DNA from: Streptomyces sp. WAC06614
Lineage (GTDB): Bacteria > Actinomycetota > Actinomycetes > Streptomycetales > Streptomycetaceae
DNA length: 50,014 nt
NCBI RefSeq assembly: GCF_003949795.1
Contig: NZ_RPRY01000013.1
Span: 1-50,014 of the forward strand
Direction: 5' to 3'
Shown piece by piece: positions 25,539-32,965 of this stretch; position 1 is the first letter of the stretch; each line of letters begins with the position of its first letter. The notes beneath the pieces are model-generated. The model worked only from the letters and a program-made list of their open reading frames with translations, had not been told where the DNA came from and did no database searches. The translations under genes were made by a program, and so were the position numbers.

Positions 25539-26510
25539 TCAGTCCCGCCCGCCGTCCTGCTGGTGGGCCCGGCGCAGGGCCCGGTGGACGCCCTCCGGCG
25601 TCAGGGCGCCGGCCACGTCGCCCGTGGCCGGGTCGGTGACCGCGATCCGGCCGGTGTCCTCCTGGAGCAGCAGCGCGAGCGCCTGGCGCAGCGAGGCGCC
25701 CAGCTCCACCGAGGCCGCCGGCCCGGCCCCGTCCAGCGGCTGCAGGTCGGCCGCCCGCACCGGTGTCACCGCCAGCCGCTTCAGGCCCCGGTCGGCGCCC
25801 ACGAACGAGGCCACGTACGGCGTGGCCGGCGCCCCGAGCACCTGCGCCGGGGTCGCGAACTGCTCGATGGTGCCCTGCCCGTAGACGGCGATCCGGTCGC
25901 CGAGCCGGACGGCCTCCTCCAGGTCGTGGGTGACCAGCAGGATCGTCTTGCGCACCGACTGCTGCAGGGCCAGGAACTCGTTCTGCAGCCGCTCGCGCAC
26001 CACCGGGTCCACCGCGCCGAACGGCTCGTCCATCAGCAGCACCGGCGGATCGGCCGCGAGCGCACGGGCCACGCCGACGCGCTGGCGCTGCCCGCCCGAG
26101 AGCTGCTGCGGGTAGCGGTCGCCGTAGACGGCCGGGTCCAGGCCGACCAGCTCCAGCAGCTCGGCGGCCCGGGCGCGGGCCTTGGCCCGGGGCGTGCCGA
26201 TCAGCTGCGGCACCGTCGCCGTGTTCTCCAGCACCGTCTTGTGCGGGAACAGACCCACCTGCTGGATGACGTACCCGATGTGGCGGCGCAGCTCCACGGG
26301 GTCGGCGTCGGCGATGTCCCGGCCGTCCAGCAGGATGCGGCCCTCGGTCGGCTCGATGAGCCGGTTGACCATCTTCATGGTGGTCGTCTTGCCGCAGCCC
26401 GAGGGGCCCACGAGGGTGACCAGTTCGCCCTCGGCCACCTCGAAGGACAGGTCCTCGACCGCAGTGGTCCCGTCGGCGTACCGCTTGGTCACGTGCTCGA
26501 ATCGGATCAT
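25539..26510 (-). CDS. opuCA: Betaine/choline/proline-type ABC transporter ATP-binding protein
   Basis: A 323-residue ATPase. Walker A GPSGCGKT (35-42), the ABC signature LSGGQRQR (137-144), Walker B VLLMDE (157-162) and the switch His in LVTHDLEEA are intact. After about 240 the C-terminus carries a shortened CBS-like region (QALALLLQEDTGRIAVTDPATGDVAG) of the kind that senses ionic strength in OpuA/OpuC. It powers uptake of compatible solutes. ATG at 26510 has AGGATGG upstream. It is divergent from two permeases and the binding protein, so the transporter is expressed from a 128-nt shared promoter region. Confidence 0.92.
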   Translation of the reverse strand: MIRFEHVTKRYADGTTAVEDLSFEVAEGELVTLVGPSGCGKTTTMKMVNRLIEPTEGRILLDGRDIADADPVELRRHIGYVIQQVGLFPHKTVLENTATVPQLIGTPRAKARARAAELLELVGLDPAVYGDRYPQQLSGGQRQRVGVARALAADPPVLLMDEPFGAVDPVVRERLQNEFLALQQSVRKTILLVTHDLEEAVRLGDRIAVYGQGTIEQFATPAQVLGAPATPYVASFVGADRGLKRLAVTPVRAADLQPLDGAGPAASVELGASLRQALALLLQEDTGRIAVTDPATGDVAGALTPEGVHRALRRAHQQDGGRD

Positions 26511-26638
26511 CCGCCCATCCTTGCGTACGCGCGCGGGTGAGGTGTGACAGAAGTGTTACCCCTGTGCGAAGGGAACCGGCCATCCCCGGCCCTCAGGGTT
26601 AGGGTCGAGGGGTACGTACGTTCGGGGTGAGGAGCGGC

Positions 26639-27319
26639 ATGGCCGGGCACAGCAGTTGCCTGGTGGCGAACGACTGGTTCTGCTGGGAGTACGTCACCTC
26701 CCGCAGCCAGGAGCTGACCGACGCCACCGTCCAACATGTCTGGATCACCGCGGTCTCGGTCGTGATCGGCATCCTGGTGGCGGTGCCGCTGGCGCTGCTC
26801 GCCCGCCGCGGCCGCCGCTGGGCGGGGCCCGTGCTGGCGCTCACCACGCTGCTCTACACCGTCCCCTCGCTCGCCATGTTCTCGCTGCTGCTCCCGGTGT
26901 TCGGGCTGTCGGCGGCGGTCGTGGTGACCGGGCTGGTGCTGTACTCGCTGACCATCCTCGTGCGCAACGTGCTGGCCGGCCTGGACGCCGTACCGCAGGA
27001 GGTCAAGGAGGCGGCGCGCGGCATGGGCTACGGGCCCGCCCGGATGCTGTGGCAGGTCGAACTGCCGCTGGCGCTGCCCGCGCTGCTCGCCGGGATCCGG
27101 ATCGCCACGGTCTCCACGGTGGCGCTGACCACCGTCGGCGCGATCGTCGGCAAGGGCGGTCTGGGCAACCTCATCGCCCCCGCCGTGACCAGCTCGTTCA
27201 AGGCGCAGGTGCTCACCGCGTCGGTGCTGTGCGTCCTGCTCGCCCTGGTGGCGGACATGGCCCTGCTCGGCGTGCAGCGGCTGCTCACGCCCTGGACGCG
27301 CGCGGCGAAGGGAGCCTGA
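26639..27319 (+). CDS. opuCB: ABC transporter permease, betaine/choline type
   Basis: A 226-residue permease with about five membrane helices and the inner-membrane-component loop EAARGMGYGPARMLWQVELPLALPALLAGIR that couples to the ATPase. VGAIVGKGGLGNLIAPAV is typical of the ProW/OpuCB class. ATG at 26639 has GAGGAG 4 nt upstream; a GTG at 26627 is less likely. Next in the operon is a second permease 3 nt later, so the complex is a heterodimer of permeases. Confidence 0.9.
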   Translation: MAGHSSCLVANDWFCWEYVTSRSQELTDATVQHVWITAVSVVIGILVAVPLALLARRGRRWAGPVLALTTLLYTVPSLAMFSLLLPVFGLSAAVVVTGLVLYSLTILVRNVLAGLDAVPQEVKEAARGMGYGPARMLWQVELPLALPALLAGIRIATVSTVALTTVGAIVGKGGLGNLIAPAVTSSFKAQVLTASVLCVLLALVADMALLGVQRLLTPWTRAAKGA

Positions 27320-27322
27320 GCC

Positions 27323-28015
27323 ATGACCGGCGGAGTGCTGGGGGGAGCCTGGGACTGGCTCGCGGACGGGGCGAACTGGTCGGGCGAGAGCGGGGTGTGG
27401 CACCGGCTCGCCGAACACGCCTACGTCAGCGGGCTGGCGCTGCTCCTCGCCTGCGCGGTGGCGCTGCCGGCCGGGCTGTGGCTGGGCCACCTGGGCCGGG
27501 GCGGGGCCCTGGCGGTCAACGTCTCCAACGTGGGCCGGGCCGTCCCGGTCTTCGCGGTGCTGGCCCTGTTCATGGTCTCGCCGCTGCGCAACGCCGGCTA
27601 CGCCCCGACCGTGATCGCGCTCGTGCTGTTCGCCGTCCCGCCGCTGCTCACCAACGCCTACGTCGGCCTGCGCGAGGTGGACCGCTCGGTGGTGGAGGCG
27701 GCCCGGGGCATGGGCATGTCCGGCGGCCAGCTCTTCCGGCGGGTGGAACTGCCGCTGGCCTGGCCGATGGTGATGACGGGCCTGCGGTCCGCCGCCATCC
27801 AGGTCGTCGCGACCGCGACGATCGCGGCGATGGTCGGCCAGGGCGGCCTCGGCCGGATCATCACGGCCGGCTTCACCACGTACAACACCCCGCAGGTCGT
27901 CGCGGGGGCCCTGCTGGTGGCGCTGCTCGCGCTCCTGGTCGAGGGCGCACTCGTGGCCGCGGACCGGCTGCTGTCGCCGCTGCGCCATTCCCCTTCCCGA
28001 ACGGAGCATTCATGA
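27323..28015 (+). CDS. opuCD: ABC transporter permease, betaine/choline type
   Basis: A 230-residue permease paralogous to its upstream neighbour. The coupling loop EAARGMGMSGGQLFRRVELPLAWPMVMTG and the following AAMVGQGGLGRIITAGF mark the OpuCD class. About five membrane helices are visible. The start is 3 nt after the previous stop, and its own stop overlaps the ATG of the lipoprotein gene in ATGA, so the three genes are translationally coupled. Confidence 0.9.
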   Translation: MTGGVLGGAWDWLADGANWSGESGVWHRLAEHAYVSGLALLLACAVALPAGLWLGHLGRGGALAVNVSNVGRAVPVFAVLALFMVSPLRNAGYAPTVIALVLFAVPPLLTNAYVGLREVDRSVVEAARGMGMSGGQLFRRVELPLAWPMVMTGLRSAAIQVVATATIAAMVGQGGLGRIITAGFTTYNTPQVVAGALLVALLALLVEGALVAADRLLSPLRHSPSRTEHS

Positions 28016-29001
28016 GAACGAGTTCGACCCGTGTCCTGACCGCCGCGCTGGGTGCGCTGACGCTGGGCGTGGCGCTGACGGCCTGCGGCGGCGAGAGCCT
28101 GGAGAAGTCCAAGGAGGGCACGGGTTCCTCGGCGCCGGCCGCCGGCGGGGCCAAGGGCAAGCTGGTGATCGGCGCGGCCGGGTTCACCGAGTCCAACGTG
28201 CTGGCGGAGCTCTACGCGCAGCTGCTGCGGTCCGAGGGGTACACGACCTCGATCACCACGGTCGCCAACCGTGAGCTGTACGAGCCCGCGCTGGAGAAGG
28301 GCGAGATCGACGTCGTCCCGGAGTACGCGGCCACGCTCGCGGAGTTCCTCAACGCCAAGGTCAACGGCCCGAAGGCGCCGGCCGACGCGCCGGTCGCCTC
28401 CAGCGACGTCGCGGCGACGGTGGCGGGGCTGGAGAAGCTGGCGGGACCACTGGGGCTGAAGGTGCTGCCGACCGGGCAGGCGGTGGACCAGAACGCCTTC
28501 GCGGTGAGCCGGGAATTCGCCGAGAAGAACAAGCTGAAGACGCTTTCCGATCTTGGTGCTTCGGGGCTGAAGGTGAAGATCGCGGCCGGGGACGAATGCA
28601 CCGTCCGCCCGTTCTGCGCACCGGGATTGAAGAAGGCCTACGGAATCGAAGTTTCCGGTATCGACCCCAAGGGTGTCGGTACGCCGCAGGCCAAGCAGGC
28701 GGTGAAGGACGGGGTCGACCAGCTCGTGCTGACCACCACCACCGACGCCACGCTGGAGCAGTACGGGCTGGTGCTGCTGGAGGACGACAAGAAGCTCCAG
28801 AACGCCGACAACGTGCTGCCCGTGGTCAACGCCAAGGACGCCGGAGCGCCCGAGGTCGCGGCGGCGCTGGACCGGCTGACCAAGGTCCTGACGACGGCCG
28901 ACCTGGCCGACCTCAACCGCAAGGTGGACGCGGAGCGGGCGAAGCCGGCCGACGTCGCCAAGACGTATCTGGAGGCGAAGGGGTTGACCAAGAAGCAGTA
29001 A
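28012..29001 (+). CDS. opuCC: Substrate-binding lipoprotein of the betaine/choline ABC transporter
   Basis: A 329-residue lipoprotein. The signal peptide ends in the lipobox LTAC with Cys25. The mature part is an OpuAC-type binding protein: KLVIGAAGFTESNVLAELYAQLLRSEGY near the N-terminus, then YEPALEKGEIDVVPEYAATLAEFL, and DQLVLTTTTDATLEQYGLVLLEDDK later. It captures quaternary ammonium solutes outside the membrane and delivers them to the two permeases. ATG at 28012 overlaps the upstream stop, with GGAG 7 nt before it. The frame is open far upstream, but that region is the permease genes in another frame. Confidence 0.92.
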   Translation: MRTSSTRVLTAALGALTLGVALTACGGESLEKSKEGTGSSAPAAGGAKGKLVIGAAGFTESNVLAELYAQLLRSEGYTTSITTVANRELYEPALEKGEIDVVPEYAATLAEFLNAKVNGPKAPADAPVASSDVAATVAGLEKLAGPLGLKVLPTGQAVDQNAFAVSREFAEKNKLKTLSDLGASGLKVKIAAGDECTVRPFCAPGLKKAYGIEVSGIDPKGVGTPQAKQAVKDGVDQLVLTTTTDATLEQYGLVLLEDDKKLQNADNVLPVVNAKDAGAPEVAAALDRLTKVLTTADLADLNRKVDAERAKPADVAKTYLEAKGLTKKQ

Positions 29002-29053
29002 AGGGAGTTGACGGGGCGTCGATGTGCCGGTCGGCCGCCCGTCGATACCCGAT

Positions 29054-29111
29054 CGATGGGGAAATGAGGCGTAACCGCCTGGCAACAGATTGCCGGGCGG
29101 CCGCCCCATCG
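29054..29111 (+). ncRNA. Candidate three-way-junction RNA structure
   Basis: CGATGGGG (29054-29061) pairs with CCCCATCG (29104-29111) and encloses two small hairpins: AGGCG-TAAC-CGCCT (29067-29080) and GGCAA-CAGA-TTGCC (29081-29094). It lies 52 nt after opuCC and 16 nt before the next promoter. It could be a complex terminator or a structured 3' UTR; GC-rich chance pairing is also possible. Confidence 0.3.
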
Positions 29112-29126
29112 GGAGCGTACGCCCTG

Positions 29127-29140
29127 TAAATTTCAGGCCA
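29127..29140 (+). promoter_or_regulatory. Leaderless promoter of the coiled-coil protein gene
   Basis: TAAATT (29127-29132) is followed by 7 nt and the ATG at 29140. It is an AT-rich hexamer in GC-rich surroundings, with no Shine-Dalgarno. Confidence 0.6.
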
Positions 29141-30261
29141 TGCCCCGTGGACGCCACCGCAATCCTGAACCCCTGCACCGGCTGCTCACGCCGACGGCCG
29201 TCGCCGGTGTGTCCATAGCCGGCGCCGCCGTCGCCTGGCTGTTCGCGGAACCGATTCCGCTGAGGCTCCTCGTGGCGCTCACGGCCGCCGCCGGGGTCAC
29301 CGGAGCCGTGGTCATGCGGTCCTGGGACCGCGCCGCCGGCCGCCGGGTGTCGGAGCTGGCCCGGGAACGCACCAAGGACGAGTGGCGCACCGAGGAACGG
29401 ATCGCCGAGCTGGAGAGCGACCTGGAGGAGGCCCGGCAGCTGCGCGCCAAGCTGGACGCCAAGCTGCGGGCCAAGCGGGTCGAGCTCGCCGGGCTGCGCG
29501 GGGAGCACGCCGCGCTGCTGCGGCGCTACGCCACGGCCGAGACCGAGCGGGCCAGCGCCCTGGAGGGGCGCCGGCGGGCCATCGAGGCCTCGGCCCCGGG
29601 CGGGGCCAAGGAGCTCCCGGCGGTCTCCGAGGAGCGCACGTCCAGCGGCGCGCCCACCAGCCTGGGCTACGCCCGCGCCCACGCCGCCCTGAAGGCGCTG
29701 GCCCGCAAGGCGTCCCAGGCCGAGGCGAAGGCCGCGGCCGAGACCGCGATCGCCTCGCCGGTCCCGGTCCCCGCGACCCCGATGACCGGGAACCCGGCCC
29801 CGGCTTCGGCGGCGGCCATGGCCCCGGTCCCGGCGCGCCGCCCGGCCTCGGCGGTCGCCCCGTACGCGCCGCACCGGCAGCCGACCTCCCGCGCGGAGGG
29901 CGGCTTCGACTTCTTCGGCACCAAGGCGGCGGACCGCACCCGGGCCGCGATCGAGGCCGTCCAGGACGAGGACCTCGCCGACGTGGTCGGCGCGGAGGCC
30001 CTGGAGGCGCACAAGGCCCGGACCGCCCCGACGGGCGCGGCCCCGGCCCGGCCCGAGGCCGCGCCCGGTGCGCAGGACCGTTCCGGCGCGCGGGCCCCGG
30101 CCCGCCCCGCGGCGGAGGCGGAAGCCGAAGCGGAAGCCGAGGGGGAAGCGGAAGCGGACGGTGAGGCCGGGGAGCAGGGGGTGGCCAAGGTCATCGACCT
30201 GACGGCCCACGACGAGACCGAGCCCCTGGACGTGGCCCGCCTCCGCACGGCCATCTCCTAG
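29140..30261 (+). CDS. Coiled-coil membrane-anchored protein, function unknown
   Basis: A 373-residue protein. Two adjacent hydrophobic helices (about 16-36 and 41-60) form an N-terminal hairpin anchor. A charged coiled coil follows (about 66-150, heptad-rich RIAELESDLEEARQLRAKLD), then a long Ala/Pro-rich low-complexity tail with an EAEAEAEAEGEAEADGEAGE acidic repeat (about 327-346) and a conserved-looking end KVIDLTAHDETEPLDVARLR. No enzymatic motif is visible. Similar proteins are, as I recall, common in Streptomyces and uncharacterised. It is transcribed alone from a leaderless promoter and ends at a terminator shared with the N-acetyltransferase gene. Confidence 0.75.
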   Translation: MPRGRHRNPEPLHRLLTPTAVAGVSIAGAAVAWLFAEPIPLRLLVALTAAAGVTGAVVMRSWDRAAGRRVSELARERTKDEWRTEERIAELESDLEEARQLRAKLDAKLRAKRVELAGLRGEHAALLRRYATAETERASALEGRRRAIEASAPGGAKELPAVSEERTSSGAPTSLGYARAHAALKALARKASQAEAKAAAETAIASPVPVPATPMTGNPAPASAAAMAPVPARRPASAVAPYAPHRQPTSRAEGGFDFFGTKAADRTRAAIEAVQDEDLADVVGAEALEAHKARTAPTGAAPARPEAAPGAQDRSGARAPARPAAEAEAEAEAEGEAEADGEAGEQGVAKVIDLTAHDETEPLDVARLRTAIS

Positions 30262-30296
30262 CGACCGGCGCCGGCCCGACGCCGGCCCGCCCGTAC

Positions 30297-30329
30297 GACG
30301 CCCGCCCGCGCCCCGCGCCGGCGGGCGTC
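30297..30329. terminator. Bidirectional terminator between convergent genes
   Basis: GACGCCCGCC (30297-30306) pairs with GGCGGGCGTC (30320-30329) around a 13-nt GC loop. The right arm ends 3 nt before the stop of the minus-strand N-acetyltransferase gene. Confidence 0.6.
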
Positions 30330-30331
30330 CG

Positions 30332-31231
30332 TCATTGCGCCGGGCCGGTGGCCGTGCGCTCCCACAGCAGGGCGCGGTCCGCCGGGGTCAGACCGGCCAG
30401 GGAGCAGCCGAAGACCGTGGTGAGGGCGGCGAAGAAGGCCTCCGGGGTGGTCAGTTCGCGGGTGGTGTCCCCGGCCGCGGGCGCGGTCCGGCTCAGGGTG
30501 CGGCCCCGGAGGGCGTCGATCCCGTGGGCGTCGCGCCGGAAGACGGCCAGGGTCCGTACGAAGACGGAGTCCTCGGCGGTGGACAGCCGCCTGTGCTCCG
30601 CGGCGAAGTCGGCCATGGTGGCGGGGGCCGCGCGGAAGTTGACGGCCGGGTTGGGCCCGGCCTCGTTGAGGAAGGACCAGCCCCCCGGCCGGCCTCCCGG
30701 CCCGCCCCCGGCGCGGGGCAGCGGCTCCATGCGGTACGTGAAGGGGCCCTGCCGGTAGGTGCCGGCGCGCAGCGGCAAGGGCTCGTACGGGCCGTCACCG
30801 AGCCCGGCGTCCACGAAGTAGGCGGTGCCGCCGGCCCGGACGGTGAGGACGAGGTGGTTGCCGGTCACCTCGCGGTGGGCCAGGTCCTGGCAGACGCCGC
30901 CGATGTGCCGGGTGACCTCGTAGCCGAGGCTGCGCAGCAGGGCGGAGAAGGCCCCGTTGAGGTGGAAGCAGTAGCCGCCGCGGCCGGCGGCGATGCGGCG
31001 GGCCGACAGCTCCGGGTCGATGGCCGGCGGCCGGCCGAGCTGGATGTCGAGGTTCTCGTACGGGACCCGCTCCAGGTGCGCCCGGTGCAGCGCGAACAGC
31101 CCGGCGGCCGAGGGCCCCGCCGGCGGCCCGGTGAAGCCGAGCCGCCGCAGGTACCCGGCGACCACGGGGGCGGGCAGGCCTTCGGGCCTGCCCGCCGGGG
31201 TGTCGGCCGGTGCGGCCGGGGCCTGGGTCAT
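30332..31231 (-). CDS. nat: Arylamine N-acetyltransferase
   Basis: A 299-residue enzyme that transfers acetyl groups from acetyl-CoA to arylamines and hydrazines, or acts as an amide synthase in ansamycin-type pathways. The Cys-His-Asp triad is present: Cys88 in RGGYCFHLNGAF, His126 in GNHLVL and Asp141 in VDAGLGDGPYEP. No polyketide synthase is nearby, so a detoxifying role is more likely. ATG at 31231 is supported by a leaderless promoter. It is downstream of nuoD on the same strand with a 56-nt gap. Confidence 0.93.
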   Translation of the reverse strand: MTQAPAAPADTPAGRPEGLPAPVVAGYLRRLGFTGPPAGPSAAGLFALHRAHLERVPYENLDIQLGRPPAIDPELSARRIAAGRGGYCFHLNGAFSALLRSLGYEVTRHIGGVCQDLAHREVTGNHLVLTVRAGGTAYFVDAGLGDGPYEPLPLRAGTYRQGPFTYRMEPLPRAGGGPGGRPGGWSFLNEAGPNPAVNFRAAPATMADFAAEHRRLSTAEDSVFVRTLAVFRRDAHGIDALRGRTLSRTAPAAGDTTRELTTPEAFFAALTTVFGCSLAGLTPADRALLWERTATGPAQ

Positions 31232-31243
31232 GTCCGCACCCTA
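31232..31243 (-). promoter_or_regulatory. Leaderless promoter of the N-acetyltransferase gene
   Basis: On the minus strand, TAGGGT (31243-31238) is followed by 6 nt and the ATG at 31231, with no Shine-Dalgarno. Confidence 0.5.
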
Positions 31244-31287
31244 GGGGGTGCCGGCCCGGCGGTCGGCGCGATGCCCCCGTGCCGCGA

Positions 31288-32430
31288 CTACTTGTCGATG
31301 TCGCCGACCACGAAGAACATCGAGCCCAGGATCGCCACCATGTCCGCGACCAGCTGGCCCGGCAGCAGTTCGGTCAGGGCCTGGATGTTGTTGAACGACG
31401 CCGAGCGCAGCTTCAGCCGGTACGGGGTCTTCTCGCCCTTGGACACCAGGTAGTAGCCGTTGATCCCGAGCGGGTTCTCGGTCCAGGCGTACGTGTGTCC
31501 CTCCGGCGCCTTCAGCACCTTCGGCAGCCGCTGGTTGACCGGCCCCGGCGGCAGCTCGGCCATCCGGTCCAGGCAGGCGTCGGCCAGGTCGAGGGCGTTG
31601 TGGGTCTGGTCGAGCAGGCACTCGAAGCGGGCCAGGCAGTCGCCCTCGGTCCGGGTGACGACCTTCAGCACGTCCTGCAGCTCGCCGTAGGCCAGGTACG
31701 GCTCGTCCCGGCGCAGGTCGAAGTCGACGCCCGAGGCCCGGGCGATCGGGCCGGAGACCCCGTACGCGTGGACGGCCTCGGCGGAGAGCACGCCGACGTC
31801 CCGGGTCCGGCCGCGGAAGATCTCGTTGCCGTGCACCAGCTTGTCGTAGACGTCCATCCGCGAACGGCACTCGGCGACGGCGGCGCGGGCCCGGACGAGC
31901 CAGCCCGCCGGGAGGTCCTCCTTGAGGCCGCCGACCCGGTTGAACATGTAGTGCATGCGGCCGCCGGAGATCTCCTCCATGACCGCCTGGAGGTCCTCCC
32001 GCTCGCGGAACGCGTGGAAGATCGGGGTGATACCGCCCAGTTCGAGCGGGTACGACCCGAGGAACATCAGGTGGTTCAGCACCCGGTTGAGCTCGGCGAG
32101 CAGGGTCCGCATCCACACGGCCCGCTCCGGCACCTCCATGCCGAGCATCCGCTCGACGGCCATGACCACGCCGAGCTCGTTGGAGAACGCCGACAGCCAG
32201 TCGTGCCGGTTGGCCAGCATGACGATCTGACGGTAGTCCCGGGCCTCGAAGAGTTTCTCCGCGCCACGGTGCATGTAGCCGACCACCGGCTCCGCGCTGG
32301 CGATGCGCTCCCCGTCCAGGACGAGGCGCAGGCGCAGCACGCCGTGCGTGGAAGGGTGCTGAGGTCCGATGTTGAGCACCATGTCGGTGCTCTCCGCCGC
32401 ACCGCCGATGCCGACCGTGGTCTCCGTCAT
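31288..32430 (-). CDS. nuoD: Orphan NADH-quinone oxidoreductase subunit D (NuoD paralogue)
   Basis: A 380-residue homologue of the 49-kDa complex I subunit. Conserved blocks are [16 protein letters not shown] (19-34), [17 protein letters not shown] (50-66), [24 protein letters not shown] and the C-terminal FVVGDIDK. No other nuo gene is in the window, so it is a second, stand-alone NuoD. In the quinone-site block, the position normally Tyr (RLDYVS-type; Thermus Tyr87, bovine Tyr108) is Trp78 here ([14 protein letters not shown]). It might substitute in complex I or have a different redox role. A MidA-like methyltransferase lies 4 kb away. Confidence 0.9.
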   Translation of the reverse strand: MTETTVGIGGAAESTDMVLNIGPQHPSTHGVLRLRLVLDGERIASAEPVVGYMHRGAEKLFEARDYRQIVMLANRHDWLSAFSNELGVVMAVERMLGMEVPERAVWMRTLLAELNRVLNHLMFLGSYPLELGGITPIFHAFREREDLQAVMEEISGGRMHYMFNRVGGLKEDLPAGWLVRARAAVAECRSRMDVYDKLVHGNEIFRGRTRDVGVLSAEAVHAYGVSGPIARASGVDFDLRRDEPYLAYGELQDVLKVVTRTEGDCLARFECLLDQTHNALDLADACLDRMAELPPGPVNQRLPKVLKAPEGHTYAWTENPLGINGYYLVSKGEKTPYRLKLRSASFNNIQALTELLPGQLVADMVAILGSMFFVVGDIDK

Positions 32431-32449
32431 GGGCCCAGTGTCTCAGCCC

Positions 32450-32462
32450 TAGGCTGGGGGAA
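32450..32462 (+). promoter_or_regulatory. Leaderless promoter of the PH-domain operon
   Basis: TAGGCT (32450-32455) is followed by 6 nt and the ATG at 32462. The -10 sits in the palindromic AGCCCTAGGCT shared with the divergent nuoD region. Confidence 0.45.
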
Positions 32463-32965
32463 TGGATACGGGGACGACGACTCCGTCGGTGGACGGGGGC
32501 GAGGAGCCGCACTGGGTGGGACTGCCCGGCGGACTGCTCACACTGCGCCGGCTGCTGCTGGTCATATGGATGACGGTGCTGGGCGGGGCGACGGCGGTCC
32601 TGACGGGCCTGCTGATCGGCCCGGCGTGGGCCCTGACGGGGCTGGTCTGGGCGGCCGTCCTGGCCTGGGGCTGGCGCCTGCTGGCCCGCAACTGGCGCTC
32701 GTGGCGCTACGCCGAACGTGCCGACGACCTGCTGATCAGCCGGGGTGTGCTGTGGCAGGAGCAGACCGTGGTGCCGTACGGGCGGATGCAGCTGGTCGAG
32801 GTGACCTCCGGGCCGCTGGAGCGGCGCTTCGCGCTGGCCTCCGTCCAGCTGCACACGGCCGCGGCCGCGTCGGACGCCCGGATCCCGGGCCTGGCCCCGG
32901 CCGAGGCCGAGCGGCTGCGGGACCGGCTGACGGCGCTGGGCGAGGCAAGGTCGGCGGGGCTGTGA
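32462..32965 (+). CDS. Bacterial PH-domain membrane protein (YdbS-like)
   Basis: A 167-residue protein with two N-terminal membrane helices (about 28-50 and 54-72), then a bPH2/DUF304 domain (about 88-160) with the typical DLLISRGVLWQEQTVVPYGRMQLVEVTSGPLERRFALASVQLHT. In Bacillus the YdbS/YdbT pair sits in the membrane and affects resistance to certain bacteriocins; the molecular role is unknown. Its TGA overlaps the GTG of the next PH-domain gene by four bases, so the two proteins are made together and probably form a complex. ATG at 32462 fits a leaderless promoter. Confidence 0.85.
   Translation: MDTGTTTPSVDGGEEPHWVGLPGGLLTLRRLLLVIWMTVLGGATAVLTGLLIGPAWALTGLVWAAVLAWGWRLLARNWRSWRYAERADDLLISRGVLWQEQTVVPYGRMQLVEVTSGPLERRFALASVQLHTAAAASDARIPGLAPAEAERLRDRLTALGEARSAGL

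Noticed and set aside
25490..25540. GC-rich inverted segments after the esterase terminator
   Set aside because: Several alternative pairings of CCCGGGCC-type sequence exist; none is more convincing than the 13-bp stem already called.
26656..28011. Open frame continuous upstream of the lipoprotein start
   Set aside because: It runs through the two permease genes out of frame; the lipoprotein signal peptide and lipobox begin at 28012.
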